In this document: piece by piece, positions 20,130-28,629 of the stretch | Layout of the letters: each line of letters starts with the position of its first letter | Numbering within the stretch: the stretch's first letter is position 1 | Origin: Acidimicrobiia bacterium | GTDB lineage: Bacteria > Actinomycetota > Acidimicrobiia > Spongiisociales > UBA5794 | Assembly (NCBI GenBank): GCA_027036355.1 | Contig: JALVQZ010000146.1 | Coordinates: forward strand, 1 to 36,674 | DNA: 36,674 bases | Direction: 5' to 3' | Translations under genes and position numbers: made by a program | Notes under the pieces: generated by a model | Databases searched by the model: none | Told to the model about the DNA's origin: nothing | Seen by the model: only the letters and a program-made list of their open reading frames with translations

Positions 20130-21970
20130 ACGCCGATCCGCTGCCGCTTCTTCTCCGCCTCGTGCTCGGCCCTCGCCACCCTCACGGCCTCACGCTCGGA
20201 GACCTCCGGCACTCCGGTCTCCCACCAGGCGTCTCCACCGGTCCAGGCGTACGGGTCGGTCTCGATCACGATGACCGACGAACCCTCGGCCTGCTTCGCC
20301 CGACGGACCGCTTCCTCCAGCTCGGCGGTGGTCTCGACCTTCTCGGCGCGGGCGCCCAAGGCGCGGGCGTGGGCCACGAAATCGACCCGGATCTCGGGGT
20401 TGCCGCGGGAATGCTCGAGGAGGTTGTTGAACGGTGCGCCCCCCTTGAACTCCTGCAGCCGGTTGATCACCGCGAAACCGCCGTTGTCGGCGAGGATCCA
20501 GATGACCTTGAACCCCGTGAACACGGCCGAGAACACGTCGGAGTTGGCCATGAGATAGGAGCCGTCTCCGACGAAGGAGATCACGTCGCCGCCGGGTTGG
20601 GCCATCGCCACCCCCCAGGCGCCGCCGATCTCGTAGCCCATGCACGAGAACCCGTACTCGCAGTCGAACGCCCCGATGGAGCGCACCCGCCACACCTTGT
20701 TGAGCTCACCGGGGAACCCGCCGGCAGCGGCGAGCGCGTAGTCGCCCGGATCCGCCGCGCGTTCGACCGCCCCGATGACCTGGGCGTAGGTGGGGTGGCG
20801 AGCGTCGCTGGGGGCGGTCACCTCGTCGACGTAGGCGTTCCAGGCGGCCACCTCTCGCCGGGCGCGTTCCATCCACTCGGACGGGGCCGCCCAGTCGAGC
20901 AATGCGATGTCCAGGTCGTGCAACCCCCGCTGGGCATCGGCCACCAGCGGGATCGCCCGATGCTTGGTCGAGTCGAAGCGCCCGACGTTGAGAGCCACGA
21001 TGCGCAGGTCGGGATCCTGGAAGACGGTCCAGGACCCGGTCGTGAAGTCCTGCAGGCGGGTGCCGACCGCGAGCACCACGTCGGCGTCGGCCGCGAGGTC
21101 GTTGGCCGACGTCGAGCCGGTCACGCCGAGGGGACCCGCGTACACCGGGTCGTTCCACAGCACCGTGCCCTTCCCCGCCACGGTCTCGACGATCGGGATC
21201 CCCCGGCGAGCGGCGAAATCTCGCAGGTCGTGCTCGGCCCTTGCGTAGTGGACACCACCGCCGGCGACGATGAGCGGAGCGCGGGCCTGCCGGAGCGCGG
21301 CCGCGGCACGGTCGACCTCGTGGGGGTCCGACCCGGGCCGACGGATCTCCCACGTGCGAGGTTCGAAGAACCGGGCGGGGAAGTCGAACGCCTCCGCTTG
21401 AACGTCCTGAGGGAGTCCGATGAAGGCGGGGCCGCAGTCCTCGGGATCGAGCATCGTGGCCACCGCCTGGGGCATGCTCTCGAGGATCTGCTCGGGCCTG
21501 GTGATGCGGTCCCAGTACCGGGTCACCGCTTTGAAGGCATCGTTGACGGTCATCGTCGGGTCGTGGAAGTGCTCGACCTGCTGGAGCACGGGATCGGGGA
21601 TACGGCTGGCGAAGGTGTCCCCCGCCAGGAGGAGGACCGGAAGCCGGTTGGCGTGGGCGATGCCGGCGGCGGTCACCATGTTGGCCGCCCCCGGGCCGAT
21701 CGACGACGTCGCGACCATGATCTGCCGCCGCCGTTTCGCCTTGGCGAAGGCGATGGCGGCCATGGCCATGGTCTGCTCGTTCTGGCCCCGCCACGTCGGC
21801 AGACGATCCTTGGCCGCCTCGAGCGCCACCCCGAGGGAGGTGACGTTGCCATGGCCGAAGATGGCGAACACCCCCGCGAAGAGGGGGAGCTCGACGTCGT
21901 CGACGATGGTCCGCTGGGCCGTCATGTACCGAACGATCGCCTCGGCGGTCGTCATCCTGATCGTCTCCAC
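20126..21970 (-). CDS. iolD: 3D-(3,5/4)-trihydroxycyclohexane-1,2-dione hydrolase
   Basis: This is a thiamine-diphosphate enzyme of 614 residues that opens the ring of the IolE product to 5-deoxyglucuronate in myo-inositol catabolism. The three ThDP-family domains are seen: an N-terminal pyrimidine-binding domain with FGHGNVTSLG and WRGQNEQTMAMAAIAFAK, a central domain with PLIVAGGGVHYA, and the C-terminal PP domain with FVGDGSYLMANSD. The length is close to that of known IolD (about 620-640). The GTG at 21970 is preferred because GGAGG lies 6 nt upstream; GTG 21976 and ATG 21955 are alternatives. It is the first gene of a minus-strand operon with the dehydrogenase and LacI, divergent from iolG across an operator. 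Confidence 0.94.
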   Translation of the reverse strand: METIRMTTAEAIVRYMTAQRTIVDDVELPLFAGVFAIFGHGNVTSLGVALEAAKDRLPTWRGQNEQTMAMAAIAFAKAKRRRQIMVATSSIGPGAANMVTAAGIAHANRLPVLLLAGDTFASRIPDPVLQQVEHFHDPTMTVNDAFKAVTRYWDRITRPEQILESMPQAVATMLDPEDCGPAFIGLPQDVQAEAFDFPARFFEPRTWEIRRPGSDPHEVDRAAAALRQARAPLIVAGGGVHYARAEHDLRDFAARRGIPIVETVAGKGTVLWNDPVYAGPLGVTGSTSANDLAADADVVLAVGTRLQDFTTGSWTVFQDPDLRIVALNVGRFDSTKHRAIPLVADAQRGLHDLDIALLDWAAPSEWMERARREVAAWNAYVDEVTAPSDARHPTYAQVIGAVERAADPGDYALAAAGGFPGELNKVWRVRSIGAFDCEYGFSCMGYEIGGAWGVAMAQPGGDVISFVGDGSYLMANSDVFSAVFTGFKVIWILADNGGFAVINRLQEFKGGAPFNNLLEHSRGNPEIRVDFVAHARALGARAEKVETTAELEEAVRRAKQAEGSSVIVIETDPYAWTGGDAWWETGVPEVSEREAVRVARAEHEAEKKRQRIGV

Positions 21971-21988
21971 GTTCACCCTCCGAACCGC

Positions 21989-22018
21989 TTGACACCCCCT
22001 GTGTCCTCACCGTATCTT
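21989..22018 (+). promoter_or_regulatory. iolG promoter TTGACA-N18-TATCTT
   Basis: A consensus -35 box TTGACA (21989-21994), an 18-nt spacer and a -10 box TATCTT (22013-22018) face iolG. Transcription should begin near 22025, just before the operator palindrome at 22031, which would block the polymerase. Confidence 0.7.
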
Positions 22019-22044
22019 ACGCGACGGGTATTGGAACGTTCCAA
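22014..22044 (-). promoter_or_regulatory. Candidate iolD promoter TTGGAA-N19-TAAGAT
   Basis: On the minus strand, TTGGAA (22044-22039) and TAAGAT (22019-22014) are 19 nt apart and face iolD. The -35 element lies inside the operator palindrome, so a bound repressor would silence both directions. Confidence 0.4.
22031..22044. promoter_or_regulatory. LacI-type operator TTGGAACGTTCCAA
   Basis: This is a perfect 14-bp palindrome with a central CG, the hallmark of LacI/GalR-family operators. It lies between the divergent iolD and iolG genes, downstream of the iolG -10 box and over the candidate iolD -35 box. The LacI regulator encoded at 18145-19152 is the obvious ligand. Confidence 0.75.
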
Positions 22045-22062
22045 CAGGAAGGCGGTGGACGG

Positions 22063-23058
22063 ATGCGGATGGGCGTCATCGGGGTCGGCCGCATCGGCGC
22101 CTACCACGCGGGGCTCCTCCAGGGCACCGTGGGCGTCGACGAGGTCGTCGTCACGGACGCGAACGCCGAGCTCGTCAACAGGGTCGCCGCCGAGCTGGAC
22201 GTCGCCACCGCTCCCGACGTCGGCACGCTCCTCGATCGGGTCGACGCCGTCGTCATCGCCGCCGCCACCTCCGCCCACGCCGAGCTGATCGAAGCGACCA
22301 TGGCCAGGGGCGTTCCCACGTTCTGCGAGAAGCCGATCTCCCTCGACCTCGAATCCACCAAGCGGGTCGTCGAGATCGTCCACCGCGCCGAGGTGCCCCT
22401 CCAGATGGGGTTCCAACGCCGCTTCGACCCCGGCTACCGCAACGCCGCGGCGCTGGCCGCCGACGGGTCCCTGGGACAGATCTACGTGATCCGCATGGCC
22501 GGGCACGACCCGGCGCCGCCCCACGAGTCCTATATCCCACAGTCGGGCGGCATCTTCCGCGACTTCTCGGTCCACGACTTCGACGCCTTGCGCTTCGTCA
22601 CCGGCCAGGAGGTCGAGGAGGTCTACGCCGACGGGTCGGTGATCGCCTTCGACGTGTTCGCCAAGTACGGCGACGTCGACACCGCCGTCGCCACCTTGCG
22701 TCTCGCCGACGGATCGTTGGGCATCCTGTCGGTCACCCGCCACGATCCGCTCGGCTACGACATCCGTATGGAGGTGTTCGGCTCCAAGGACTCGATCGCC
22801 GTCGGCTGGGACGACCACATCCCGCTCCACTCGGTCGAGCCCGGCGTCGCACCTCCCCCCGGCCCCGCCTACGCGAACTTCCAGGAACGGTTCCGGAGCG
22901 CCTACGAGGCCGAACTCGCCTACTTCGTCGACGTCGCCGCGGGTCGCTCCCCCAGCCCGTGCACCGCCGACGACGCCCTCGAGGCGCTCCGGATCGCCAT
23001 CGCCGCCGACCGTTCCCGCGCCGAACATCGCCCCGTCCGCGTCGCAGAGATCGTATGA
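22063..23058 (+). CDS. iolG: myo-Inositol 2-dehydrogenase (Gfo/Idh/MocA family)
   Basis: This is a 331-residue NAD-dependent dehydrogenase predicted to oxidise myo-inositol to 2-keto-myo-inositol, the first step of the pathway. The Rossmann motif is GVGRIG (7-12), the conserved catalytic-region EKP is at 89-91, and GGIFRDFSVHDFDALRF carries the conserved Asp and His of the family. FQRRFDPGYR is typical of IolG. Substrate assignment rests on the surrounding iolD, iolE, iolC and iolB; scyllo-inositol or another cyclitol is possible. An AGGAAGG lies upstream at a somewhat long spacing from the ATG. The stop overlaps the iolE ATG by 4 nt. It is the first gene of the plus-strand catabolic/transport operon, behind the operator palindrome. 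Confidence 0.92.
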   Translation: MRMGVIGVGRIGAYHAGLLQGTVGVDEVVVTDANAELVNRVAAELDVATAPDVGTLLDRVDAVVIAAATSAHAELIEATMARGVPTFCEKPISLDLESTKRVVEIVHRAEVPLQMGFQRRFDPGYRNAAALAADGSLGQIYVIRMAGHDPAPPHESYIPQSGGIFRDFSVHDFDALRFVTGQEVEEVYADGSVIAFDVFAKYGDVDTAVATLRLADGSLGILSVTRHDPLGYDIRMEVFGSKDSIAVGWDDHIPLHSVEPGVAPPPGPAYANFQERFRSAYEAELAYFVDVAAGRSPSPCTADDALEALRIAIAADRSRAEHRPVRVAEIV

Positions 23059-24014
23059 GCCCGCTCGTCGACCGCATCGCCGCCGCCCCCATCACCTGGG
23101 GGGTCTGCGAAGTGCCCGGATGGGGCCACCAGATCACCGCCGAGCGCTTCCTCGCCGACATCCGCGCCCTCGGCATCCACGCCACCGAACTGGGACCCGA
23201 CGGCTTCCTTCCCGCCGACCCGCGGCGCCTCGCCGAGCTCCTGGACCGCTACGACGTTCGCGTGATCGCCGGGTTCGTCCCCGCGGTCCTCTACCGCGAG
23301 GACCTCCTCGACGACCAACTCGCCTACGTCCGCCGGGCAGCCGCCACCCTCGCCGGGGTCGGCGCCGAGATCATGGTCCTCGGTCCCGACGCCGCCACCA
23401 CCGGCTACGAGGAACGGGTCCGCATGGACGACGGCGACTGGAGGACCTTCGGCGCCGGCCTCACCGACGTCCGGCGCATCGCCGGCGACGCCGGCCTCCA
23501 GGTCGCGCTCCATCCTCACTGGGGGATGGTCGTCGAGACCGCCGACGAGATCGAGCGGCTCTTGTCGACCACCGACGTCGGCCTCTGCCTGGACACCGGC
23601 CATCTCGCCCTGGCAGGAGCCGACCCGCTCGAGATGGTTCGCCGCGCCGGCGACAGGATCATCCACATGCACCTCAAGGACCTCGATCCCGCCATCGCCG
23701 ACCAGGTTCGCGGCGGCACCATCGGCTACCGCGACGCGGTGGCCGGCGGCCTCTACCGCGCCCTCGGCCAGGGAGGGATCGACATCGCCGGCGTCGTCAC
23801 CGAGCTCGAACGACACGGGTACGGTGGCTGGTACGTGCTCGAACAGGACGCGGTCCTGGCCGACACCGACCCCGACGTCGACACCGGTCGGCGAGCCGCA
23901 GCCGCCAGCTACCGGTTCCTCATCGAGATCACCGGCCATGACGGCCGGAACGATCGTTCCCCGGCGAAGCCGGAGGACGGATACGCAGGGACGGCTCCTC
24001 GTGGAGCCACCTGA
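23055..24014 (+). CDS. iolE: 2-keto-myo-inositol dehydratase
   Basis: This is a 319-residue TIM-barrel protein of the AP endonuclease-2/sugar-isomerase family, predicted to dehydrate 2-keto-myo-inositol. Family marks are [40 protein letters not shown] with metal-binding His residues, [14 protein letters not shown] and [11 protein letters not shown], and YVLEQDAVL. The ATG overlaps the iolG stop (ATGA). The last roughly 26 residues (from [10 protein letters not shown]) lie beyond the barrel and are encoded by a stretch holding three consecutive dyads, so the C-terminal tail is probably a by-product of regulatory DNA rather than a conserved domain. It is followed after 16 nt by the ABC-transporter binding protein. 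Confidence 0.92.
   Translation: MSPLVDRIAAAPITWGVCEVPGWGHQITAERFLADIRALGIHATELGPDGFLPADPRRLAELLDRYDVRVIAGFVPAVLYREDLLDDQLAYVRRAAATLAGVGAEIMVLGPDAATTGYEERVRMDDGDWRTFGAGLTDVRRIAGDAGLQVALHPHWGMVVETADEIERLLSTTDVGLCLDTGHLALAGADPLEMVRRAGDRIIHMHLKDLDPAIADQVRGGTIGYRDAVAGGLYRALGQGGIDIAGVVTELERHGYGGWYVLEQDAVLADTDPDVDTGRRAAAASYRFLIEITGHDGRNDRSPAKPEDGYAGTAPRGAT
23947..23960. promoter_or_regulatory. 14-bp palindrome GGAACGATCGTTCC
   Basis: This is a perfect palindrome inside the last codons of iolE. It shares the GGAAC/GTTCC arms of the 22031 operator but has a 4-bp centre, so binding by the same LacI protein is doubtful. A CCGGC-GAA-GCCGG hairpin (23961-23973) follows directly. Confidence 0.4.
23993..24008 (+). 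repeat. Hairpin GGCTCC-TCGT-GGAGCC at iolE end
   Basis: A 6-bp perfect stem with a 4-nt loop lies just before the iolE stop and 22 nt upstream of the binding-protein gene. It may stabilise the downstream message or cause partial termination. There is no T-tract. Confidence 0.4.
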
Positions 24015-24030
24015 GAGGAGGAGAGAGAAC

Positions 24031-25044
24031 GTGAGACGCAAGCTATGGATCGCCCTCGTCCTGGCGCTCGGCCTCGTTGCCGCGGCGTGCAGCTCGGGAG
24101 GTACCACCACCACCGCCGGAAGCACCGGCACGACCGCCGGCGGCGACGACGGCGCGGTCAGCCAGCGGAGCTACCGCTTCGTCGTCGTGTCGCACGGACA
24201 GGCATCCGACCCGTTCTGGTCGGTCGCCGCCAACGGCGTCAAGCAAGCCGCCGAGGACATGGGTGTCGAGGTCGAGTACCAGGCTCCCGGGACGTTCGAC
24301 ATGGTCGAGATGAGCCAGATCATCGACGCCGCCGTCGCCTCGAACCCGGACGGTCTGGTCGTCACCATCCCCGACGCCGACGCCCTCGGACCCTCGATCA
24401 AGGCCGCCGTGGCCGCCGGCATCCCCGTCATCTCGATGAACTCGGGAAGTGACGTGTTCAAGGACCTCGGGGTCAAGGTGCACGTCGGCCAGACCGAGTA
24501 CGAGGCCGGGCTCCTCGCCGGGCAGCGGTTCGCCGAAGAAGGCGTCACCAACGCCATCTGCATCAACCAGGAGGTCGGCAACGTCGCCCTCGACCTGCGC
24601 TGCCAGGGATTCGAAGACGGCCTCGGCAGCCCCGTCAAGGTGGTCCCCGTCGACCTCGCCGACCCGACCGGAGCCCAGGAAGCCGTGTCCGCCGAGCTGC
24701 AGGCCAACGCGGGCATCGACGGCATCTTGACCCTCGGTCCCACCGGCGCCGAGCCGACGCTCGCCGCCCTCGACCAGGCAGGACAGCTCGGGAAGATCAA
24801 GTTCGCCACCTTCGACCTGTCGCCGAAGGTGCTCGAAGAGATCCAGAACGGCAACATGCTGTTCGCCATCGACCAGGCGCAGTACCTCCAGGGGTACCTG
24901 CCGATCGTCCTGCTGACCCAGTTCCTCGAGACCGGAGCGCTGCCGCTCGGTTCCGTCGACCGGGTCATCCTGACCGGTCCGCAGTTCGTCACCAAGGACA
25001 ACGCGGCCGACGTCGTCAAGTTCGCGGAGCAGGGCCTCCGCTGA
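24031..25044 (+). CDS. Sugar ABC transporter substrate-binding lipoprotein
   Basis: This encodes 337 residues with a lipoprotein signal: RRK, a hydrophobic core, and LVAAAC with lipidated Cys near residue 18, then a Thr/Gly-rich linker. The mature part is a RbsB-type periplasmic binding protein, with [56 protein letters not shown] and [19 protein letters not shown]. Such proteins bind monosaccharides or cyclitols at the outer membrane face of the cell membrane. Position inside the iol operon makes myo-inositol the likely ligand. The GTG start has an AGGAGGAGAG ribosome binding site. A strong hairpin follows the stop, which may keep this gene expressed above the permease. Confidence 0.93.
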   Translation: MRRKLWIALVLALGLVAAACSSGGTTTTAGSTGTTAGGDDGAVSQRSYRFVVVSHGQASDPFWSVAANGVKQAAEDMGVEVEYQAPGTFDMVEMSQIIDAAVASNPDGLVVTIPDADALGPSIKAAVAAGIPVISMNSGSDVFKDLGVKVHVGQTEYEAGLLAGQRFAEEGVTNAICINQEVGNVALDLRCQGFEDGLGSPVKVVPVDLADPTGAQEAVSAELQANAGIDGILTLGPTGAEPTLAALDQAGQLGKIKFATFDLSPKVLEEIQNGNMLFAIDQAQYLQGYLPIVLLTQFLETGALPLGSVDRVILTGPQFVTKDNAADVVKFAEQGLR

Positions 25045-25054
25045 CCATCCATCG

Positions 25055-25089
25055 GAAGGAGGGCCCGCCCCTACGGCGGGCCCTCCTTC
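25055..25089 (+). terminator. 15-bp perfect hairpin, partial terminator or attenuator
   Basis: GAAGGAGGGCCCGCC (25055-25069) pairs perfectly with 25075-25089 around the loop CCTAC. It lies between the binding-protein and permease genes. It lacks a clear T-tract, so it may be a processing or stability element as well as a terminator. Confidence 0.65.
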
Positions 25090-25126
25090 GGTACAGTCGG
25101 GAACACCGCTCGAGGAGGGAGCTTCC

Positions 25127-26197
25127 GTGACCACCGGCACCGCACCACCACCCGTCACCGAACACGACGAACGGCTCCGCAAGGTGGGCCGGCTGTCACG
25201 CCTGCTGTCACGCCCCGAGCTCGGCGCCGTCGTCGGCGCCGTCCTCGTCTACCTGTTCTTCGCGGTCATCGCCTTCGACAACAACTTCGTGAGCTGGGGC
25301 TCGCTCTCGTCGATCCTCAACGCCGCCGCGCCCCTCGGCATCCTGTCGGCCGCCGTCGCCATGTTGATGATCGCCGGTGAGTTCGACCTCTCCATCGGTT
25401 CCATCGTCGGGTTCGCCGGCATGACGATCATGGTGCTCGTCACCAGCCCCGACCAGGGAGGATTCGGCTGGACCCTCTGGCCGGCCATCCTCGTCGCCCT
25501 CGTGTTCGCCCTCGCGATCGGCTGGTTCAACGGCATCCTCGTCGTCACCACCAAGCTCCCGTCGTTCATCGTCACCCTCGGCACGTTGTTCATCTTCCGA
25601 GGCCTCACCATCGCCCTGACCCGGACGATCACCAACCGGACCCAGCTCGGCGGCCTCGACGAGGTCAGCGGCTACGACCTCGCCCAGAAGGTGTTCGCAT
25701 CGTCCATCACCATCGGCGGCGGACGGTTCTCCATCGCCATCCTCTGGTGGGTGCTACTCGTCGTCGTCTCCACCTGGGTGCTCCTCAAGATGACGTGGGG
25801 CAACTGGATCTTCGGCGTCGGCGGCGACCCGAACGCGGCCCGCAACGTCGGCGTCCCCGTCGACAAGGTGCGGATCGCCCTGTTCATGACCACCGCCTTC
25901 TCGGCATGGCTCGTCGCCGTCATCCAAGCCGTGCAGTTCACCGGCGCCGACACGCTGCGCGGCACCGGCCAGGAGTTCCAGGCCATCATCGCCGCCGTCG
26001 TCGGCGGCACCCTGCTGACCGGCGGGTACGGCTCGGCCGTCGGCGCGGCGTTCGGTGCCTTCATCTTCGCCATGGTGAAACAGGGCATCCGGATCACCGG
26101 CGTCGATGGCGACTGGTTCCAGGTCTTCGTCGGCGCCGTCCTCGTCATCGCGGTCATCTTCAACAACTACATCCGGCAGAAGGCGGTGAAGAAGTGA
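25127..26197 (+). CDS. Sugar ABC transporter permease (RbsC-like)
   Basis: This is a 356-residue membrane protein of the BPD_transp_2 family with about eight to ten helices. Features include [35 protein letters not shown], the conserved [11 protein letters not shown]-like segment ([16 protein letters not shown]), [19 protein letters not shown], which is the ATPase-contacting region, and [24 protein letters not shown]. It forms the transmembrane channel, presumably as a homodimer. The GTG start has a GAGGAGGG ribosome binding site. Its stop overlaps the ATPase GTG (GTGA). Inositol is the likely cargo from its place in the iol operon. Confidence 0.94.
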   Translation: MTTGTAPPPVTEHDERLRKVGRLSRLLSRPELGAVVGAVLVYLFFAVIAFDNNFVSWGSLSSILNAAAPLGILSAAVAMLMIAGEFDLSIGSIVGFAGMTIMVLVTSPDQGGFGWTLWPAILVALVFALAIGWFNGILVVTTKLPSFIVTLGTLFIFRGLTIALTRTITNRTQLGGLDEVSGYDLAQKVFASSITIGGGRFSIAILWWVLLVVVSTWVLLKMTWGNWIFGVGGDPNAARNVGVPVDKVRIALFMTTAFSAWLVAVIQAVQFTGADTLRGTGQEFQAIIAAVVGGTLLTGGYGSAVGAAFGAFIFAMVKQGIRITGVDGDWFQVFVGAVLVIAVIFNNYIRQKAVKK

Positions 26198-27087
26198 CGA
26201 CCACCACGGCCCCCGCGCCGCTCCTCGAGATCGACAACATCTCCAAGTACTTCGGCAGCGTGATCGCCCTCAAGGACGTGTCGATGTTCGTTCGCCCCGG
26301 CGAGGTCACCTGCCTGCTCGGCGACAACGGCGCCGGCAAGTCGACCCTGATCAAGGTCCTGTCGGGCGTCCATCAACCCGACGAGGGCACCTACCGGTTC
26401 GAAGGCGCCGAGATGAACCTGTCGTCGCCTCGCGACGCCCTCGAATACGGTATCGCCACCGTCTACCAGGATCTGGCGATGATCCCGCTGATGTCGGTGT
26501 GGCGGAACTTCTTCCTCGGCTCCGAGCCGACCAAGGGATTCGGGCCGTTCAAACGGTTCGACGCCGAGTACGCCAAACGCACCACCAAGGACGAGCTCGG
26601 CAAGATGGGCATCGACATCCGCGACCCCGATCAGGCCGTCGGCACGCTGTCGGGCGGTGAACGCCAGTCGGTGGCGATCGCCCGGGCCGTCCACTTCGGA
26701 GCCAAGGTGCTGATCCTCGACGAGCCCACCGCCGCCCTCGGCGTCAAGCAGGCCGGGGTCGTGCTGCGGTACGTCGTTCAGGCCAAACAGCGCGGCATCG
26801 GGGTGATCTTCATCACCCACAACCCGCACCATGCGTACCCGGTGGGCGACCACTTCGTCATCCTCAAACGAGGTCAGGTCTACGGCGACTACACGAAAGA
26901 CGAGCTTCCCCTCGAACAGCTCATCCAGATGATGGCCGGCGGCGCCGACCTCGAAGCGCTCCAACACGAACTCGAGCGTGCGGCAGAGGAGGGCGACCAG
27001 GCCGCAGAGAACGCCGCCGCCGGGCTCGAGGAGGAGGTCGAGAAGCTCGACGAGCTCACCGAGCAACGCTCCGAGGACGGCGAGTGA
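26194..27087 (+). CDS. Sugar ABC transporter ATP-binding protein (single domain)
   Basis: This encodes 297 residues with one nucleotide-binding domain. It carries Walker [10 protein letters not shown], the Q-loop in [10 protein letters not shown], the signature LSGGERQS, Walker [13 protein letters not shown] and the switch His in FITHNPHHA. RbsA-type proteins have two such domains in about 500 residues; this is the shorter FrcA-like form that works as a homodimer. The last roughly 50 residues (from [19 protein letters not shown]) are Glu-rich and helical, a probable coiled coil not needed for ATPase activity. The GTG overlaps the permease stop and its own stop overlaps the iolC start, so it is translationally coupled on both sides. 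Confidence 0.94.
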   Translation: MTTTTAPAPLLEIDNISKYFGSVIALKDVSMFVRPGEVTCLLGDNGAGKSTLIKVLSGVHQPDEGTYRFEGAEMNLSSPRDALEYGIATVYQDLAMIPLMSVWRNFFLGSEPTKGFGPFKRFDAEYAKRTTKDELGKMGIDIRDPDQAVGTLSGGERQSVAIARAVHFGAKVLILDEPTAALGVKQAGVVLRYVVQAKQRGIGVIFITHNPHHAYPVGDHFVILKRGQVYGDYTKDELPLEQLIQMMAGGADLEALQHELERAAEEGDQAAENAAAGLEEEVEKLDELTEQRSEDGE

Positions 27088-28031
27088 CCGCACCGTTCGA
27101 CGTCATCACGATCGGACGCGTCTCGGTCGACCTCTACCCGCAGCAGTACCGGGTCCCCCTCGAGGACGTGCGGAGCTTCGCCAAGTCCCTCGGTGGGACC
27201 GCCACGAACGTGGCGGTGGCCACCGCCCGCTACGGCCACCGCGCCGCGGTGGTGACCAAGGTCGGGGACGACCCTTTCGGCCGCTACGTCCGCAAGGCTC
27301 TCGGCGAGTTCGGCGTGGACGACCGCTGGGTCGGCACCGATCCGACGCTGCGCACCCCCCTCGTGTTCTGCGAGGTGTGGCCGCCCGACCATTTCCCGCT
27401 CCTGTTCTATCGCGAGCCCAAGGCACCCGACATGAACCTCGTCCCCGACGACCTCGATCTCGACGCCATCCAGACCGCGTCGATCCTGTGGACCACCGGG
27501 ACCCGCCTGTCGGACGAACCGAGCCGATCGACGACGCTGTCCGCCCTCGCCGCCCGGGCCCGTTCCGGGATCACCATCCACGACCTCGACTACCGCCCCA
27601 TGTTCTGGACGTCCCCCGACGAAGCCGGAGACCAGCAGCGTCACGCCCTCAGGTACGCGACGGTCGCCGTCGGGAACCAGGAGGAATGCGCCGTCGCCGT
27701 CGGCCCCGGCGAGCCCGAGGCCCAGGCCCGACGGCTCCTCGACCTCGGTCTCGATCTGGCGATCGTGAAGCTCGGCCCCGAAGGCGTCCTCGTCGCCTGG
27801 GAGGACCGGACCGAACGCGTCGCTCCCGTCCCCGTCGACGTCGTCTGTGGGCTCGGGGCCGGTGACGCCTTCGGCGGGGCCCTGTGTCACGGACTCCTCG
27901 AAGGTTGGGATCCGGTCGAGACCGTCACCTTCGCCAACGCCGCCGGCGCTCACGTCGCCGCGCGACTGGGATGCGCCGACGAGATGCCCACCGAGGCCGA
28001 GGTGCGGCACCTGCTGGAGGGCGCCGCATGA
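27084..28031 (+). CDS. iolC: 5-Dehydro-2-deoxygluconokinase (PfkB family)
   Basis: This is a 315-residue PfkB-family kinase predicted to phosphorylate 5-dehydro-2-deoxygluconate (DKG) to DKG-6-phosphate. It shows [46 protein letters not shown], and the catalytic [21 protein letters not shown] (Asp in GAGDAF). The sequence DLYPQQ near the N-terminus is typical of IolC rather than ribokinase. The GTG overlaps the ATPase stop. It ends 5 bp before the convergent metallopeptidase-like gene, after which iolB resumes on the plus strand. Confidence 0.93.
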   Translation: MTAPFDVITIGRVSVDLYPQQYRVPLEDVRSFAKSLGGTATNVAVATARYGHRAAVVTKVGDDPFGRYVRKALGEFGVDDRWVGTDPTLRTPLVFCEVWPPDHFPLLFYREPKAPDMNLVPDDLDLDAIQTASILWTTGTRLSDEPSRSTTLSALAARARSGITIHDLDYRPMFWTSPDEAGDQQRHALRYATVAVGNQEECAVAVGPGEPEAQARRLLDLGLDLAIVKLGPEGVLVAWEDRTERVAPVPVDVVCGLGAGDAFGGALCHGLLEGWDPVETVTFANAAGAHVAARLGCADEMPTEAEVRHLLEGAA

Positions 28032-28036
28032 GCCAC

Positions 28037-28576
28037 TCAGCCGCCCTCGGCCCATCGAGCGACCACGTCGATCGCGTCATCGGAGACGGGGATGCGACCG
28101 ACGTTGATCGTCCGCTCCCCTCGCACGTGGGCGACCACCGCCTCGGCCCAGTGCTCCGACGGCGTCGCGAACCAGTCACCCTCCCCGAACCACGGCGTGT
28201 CCGGCGCGAATCCCTCGGCGACGAGGAAGGCGTCACGAACGGCGAGCTGGTCCGGGCAGGCGAACTCGAGATGATGGCCCACCTCGTGCACGATCGACGC
28301 CGCCAGGTTCGGAGCGGTGCCGGGCGCCCGGACCACGATCCGGCGTTCGTCGGGAACGTATCGGGCCCGATCCTCCAAGTCCCACGCCACGTCCAGCTCG
28401 ATGCCACCCAGACATCCGCGACGAGCCGGGAACGCCGAGACGACCTCCTCCCACACCTCATCGCCGAGCATCCGCAGGTCGTCGGGCACCGCGGCGGTCG
28501 TCGCCAAACGCGGCGCTCCCACCGAACAGGCCGCCGTCACGAGGGCGGCCACCACGACCCAGGCGATCCAGCGCAT
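28037..28576 (-). CDS. Putative HExxH zinc metallopeptidase lipoprotein
   Basis: This encodes 179 residues beginning with a lipoprotein signal (MRWIAWVVVAALVTAACSVG, lipid-attached Cys at about 17). The zinc motif HEVGHH lies near residue 95, followed by a region with SEHWAEAVVAH whose Glu residues could supply the third ligand as in gluzincins. Two further cysteines (RRGCLGG and FACPDQ) could form a disulfide. The chain is short for a peptidase, so it may be a minimal enzyme or an inactive relative. The ATG is supported by the signal peptide and a TACGGT hexamer 7 nt upstream. It sits on the opposite strand between iolC and iolB. No named family was recognised. Confidence 0.8.
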   Translation of the reverse strand: MRWIAWVVVAALVTAACSVGAPRLATTAAVPDDLRMLGDEVWEEVVSAFPARRGCLGGIELDVAWDLEDRARYVPDERRIVVRAPGTAPNLAASIVHEVGHHLEFACPDQLAVRDAFLVAEGFAPDTPWFGEGDWFATPSEHWAEAVVAHVRGERTINVGRIPVSDDAIDVVARWAEGG

Positions 28577-28583
28577 ACGCCGC

Positions 28584-28589
28584 ACCGTA
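28584..28589 (-). promoter_or_regulatory. -10 hexamer TACGGT, probable leaderless promoter
   Basis: On the minus strand TACGGT ends 7 nt before the metallopeptidase-like ATG, with no Shine-Dalgarno sequence. No -35 box is clear. Confidence 0.35.
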
Positions 28590-28629
28590 GACGAACCACC
28601 ACCGCTCGGAACCCGGCGAGGTGCCGACC

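Noticed and set aside
20162-22288. 708-codon plus-strand frame opposite iolD
   Set aside because: It crosses the iolD-iolG promoter region and has Gly/Arg/His-rich low-information sequence; iolD on the other strand is unambiguous.
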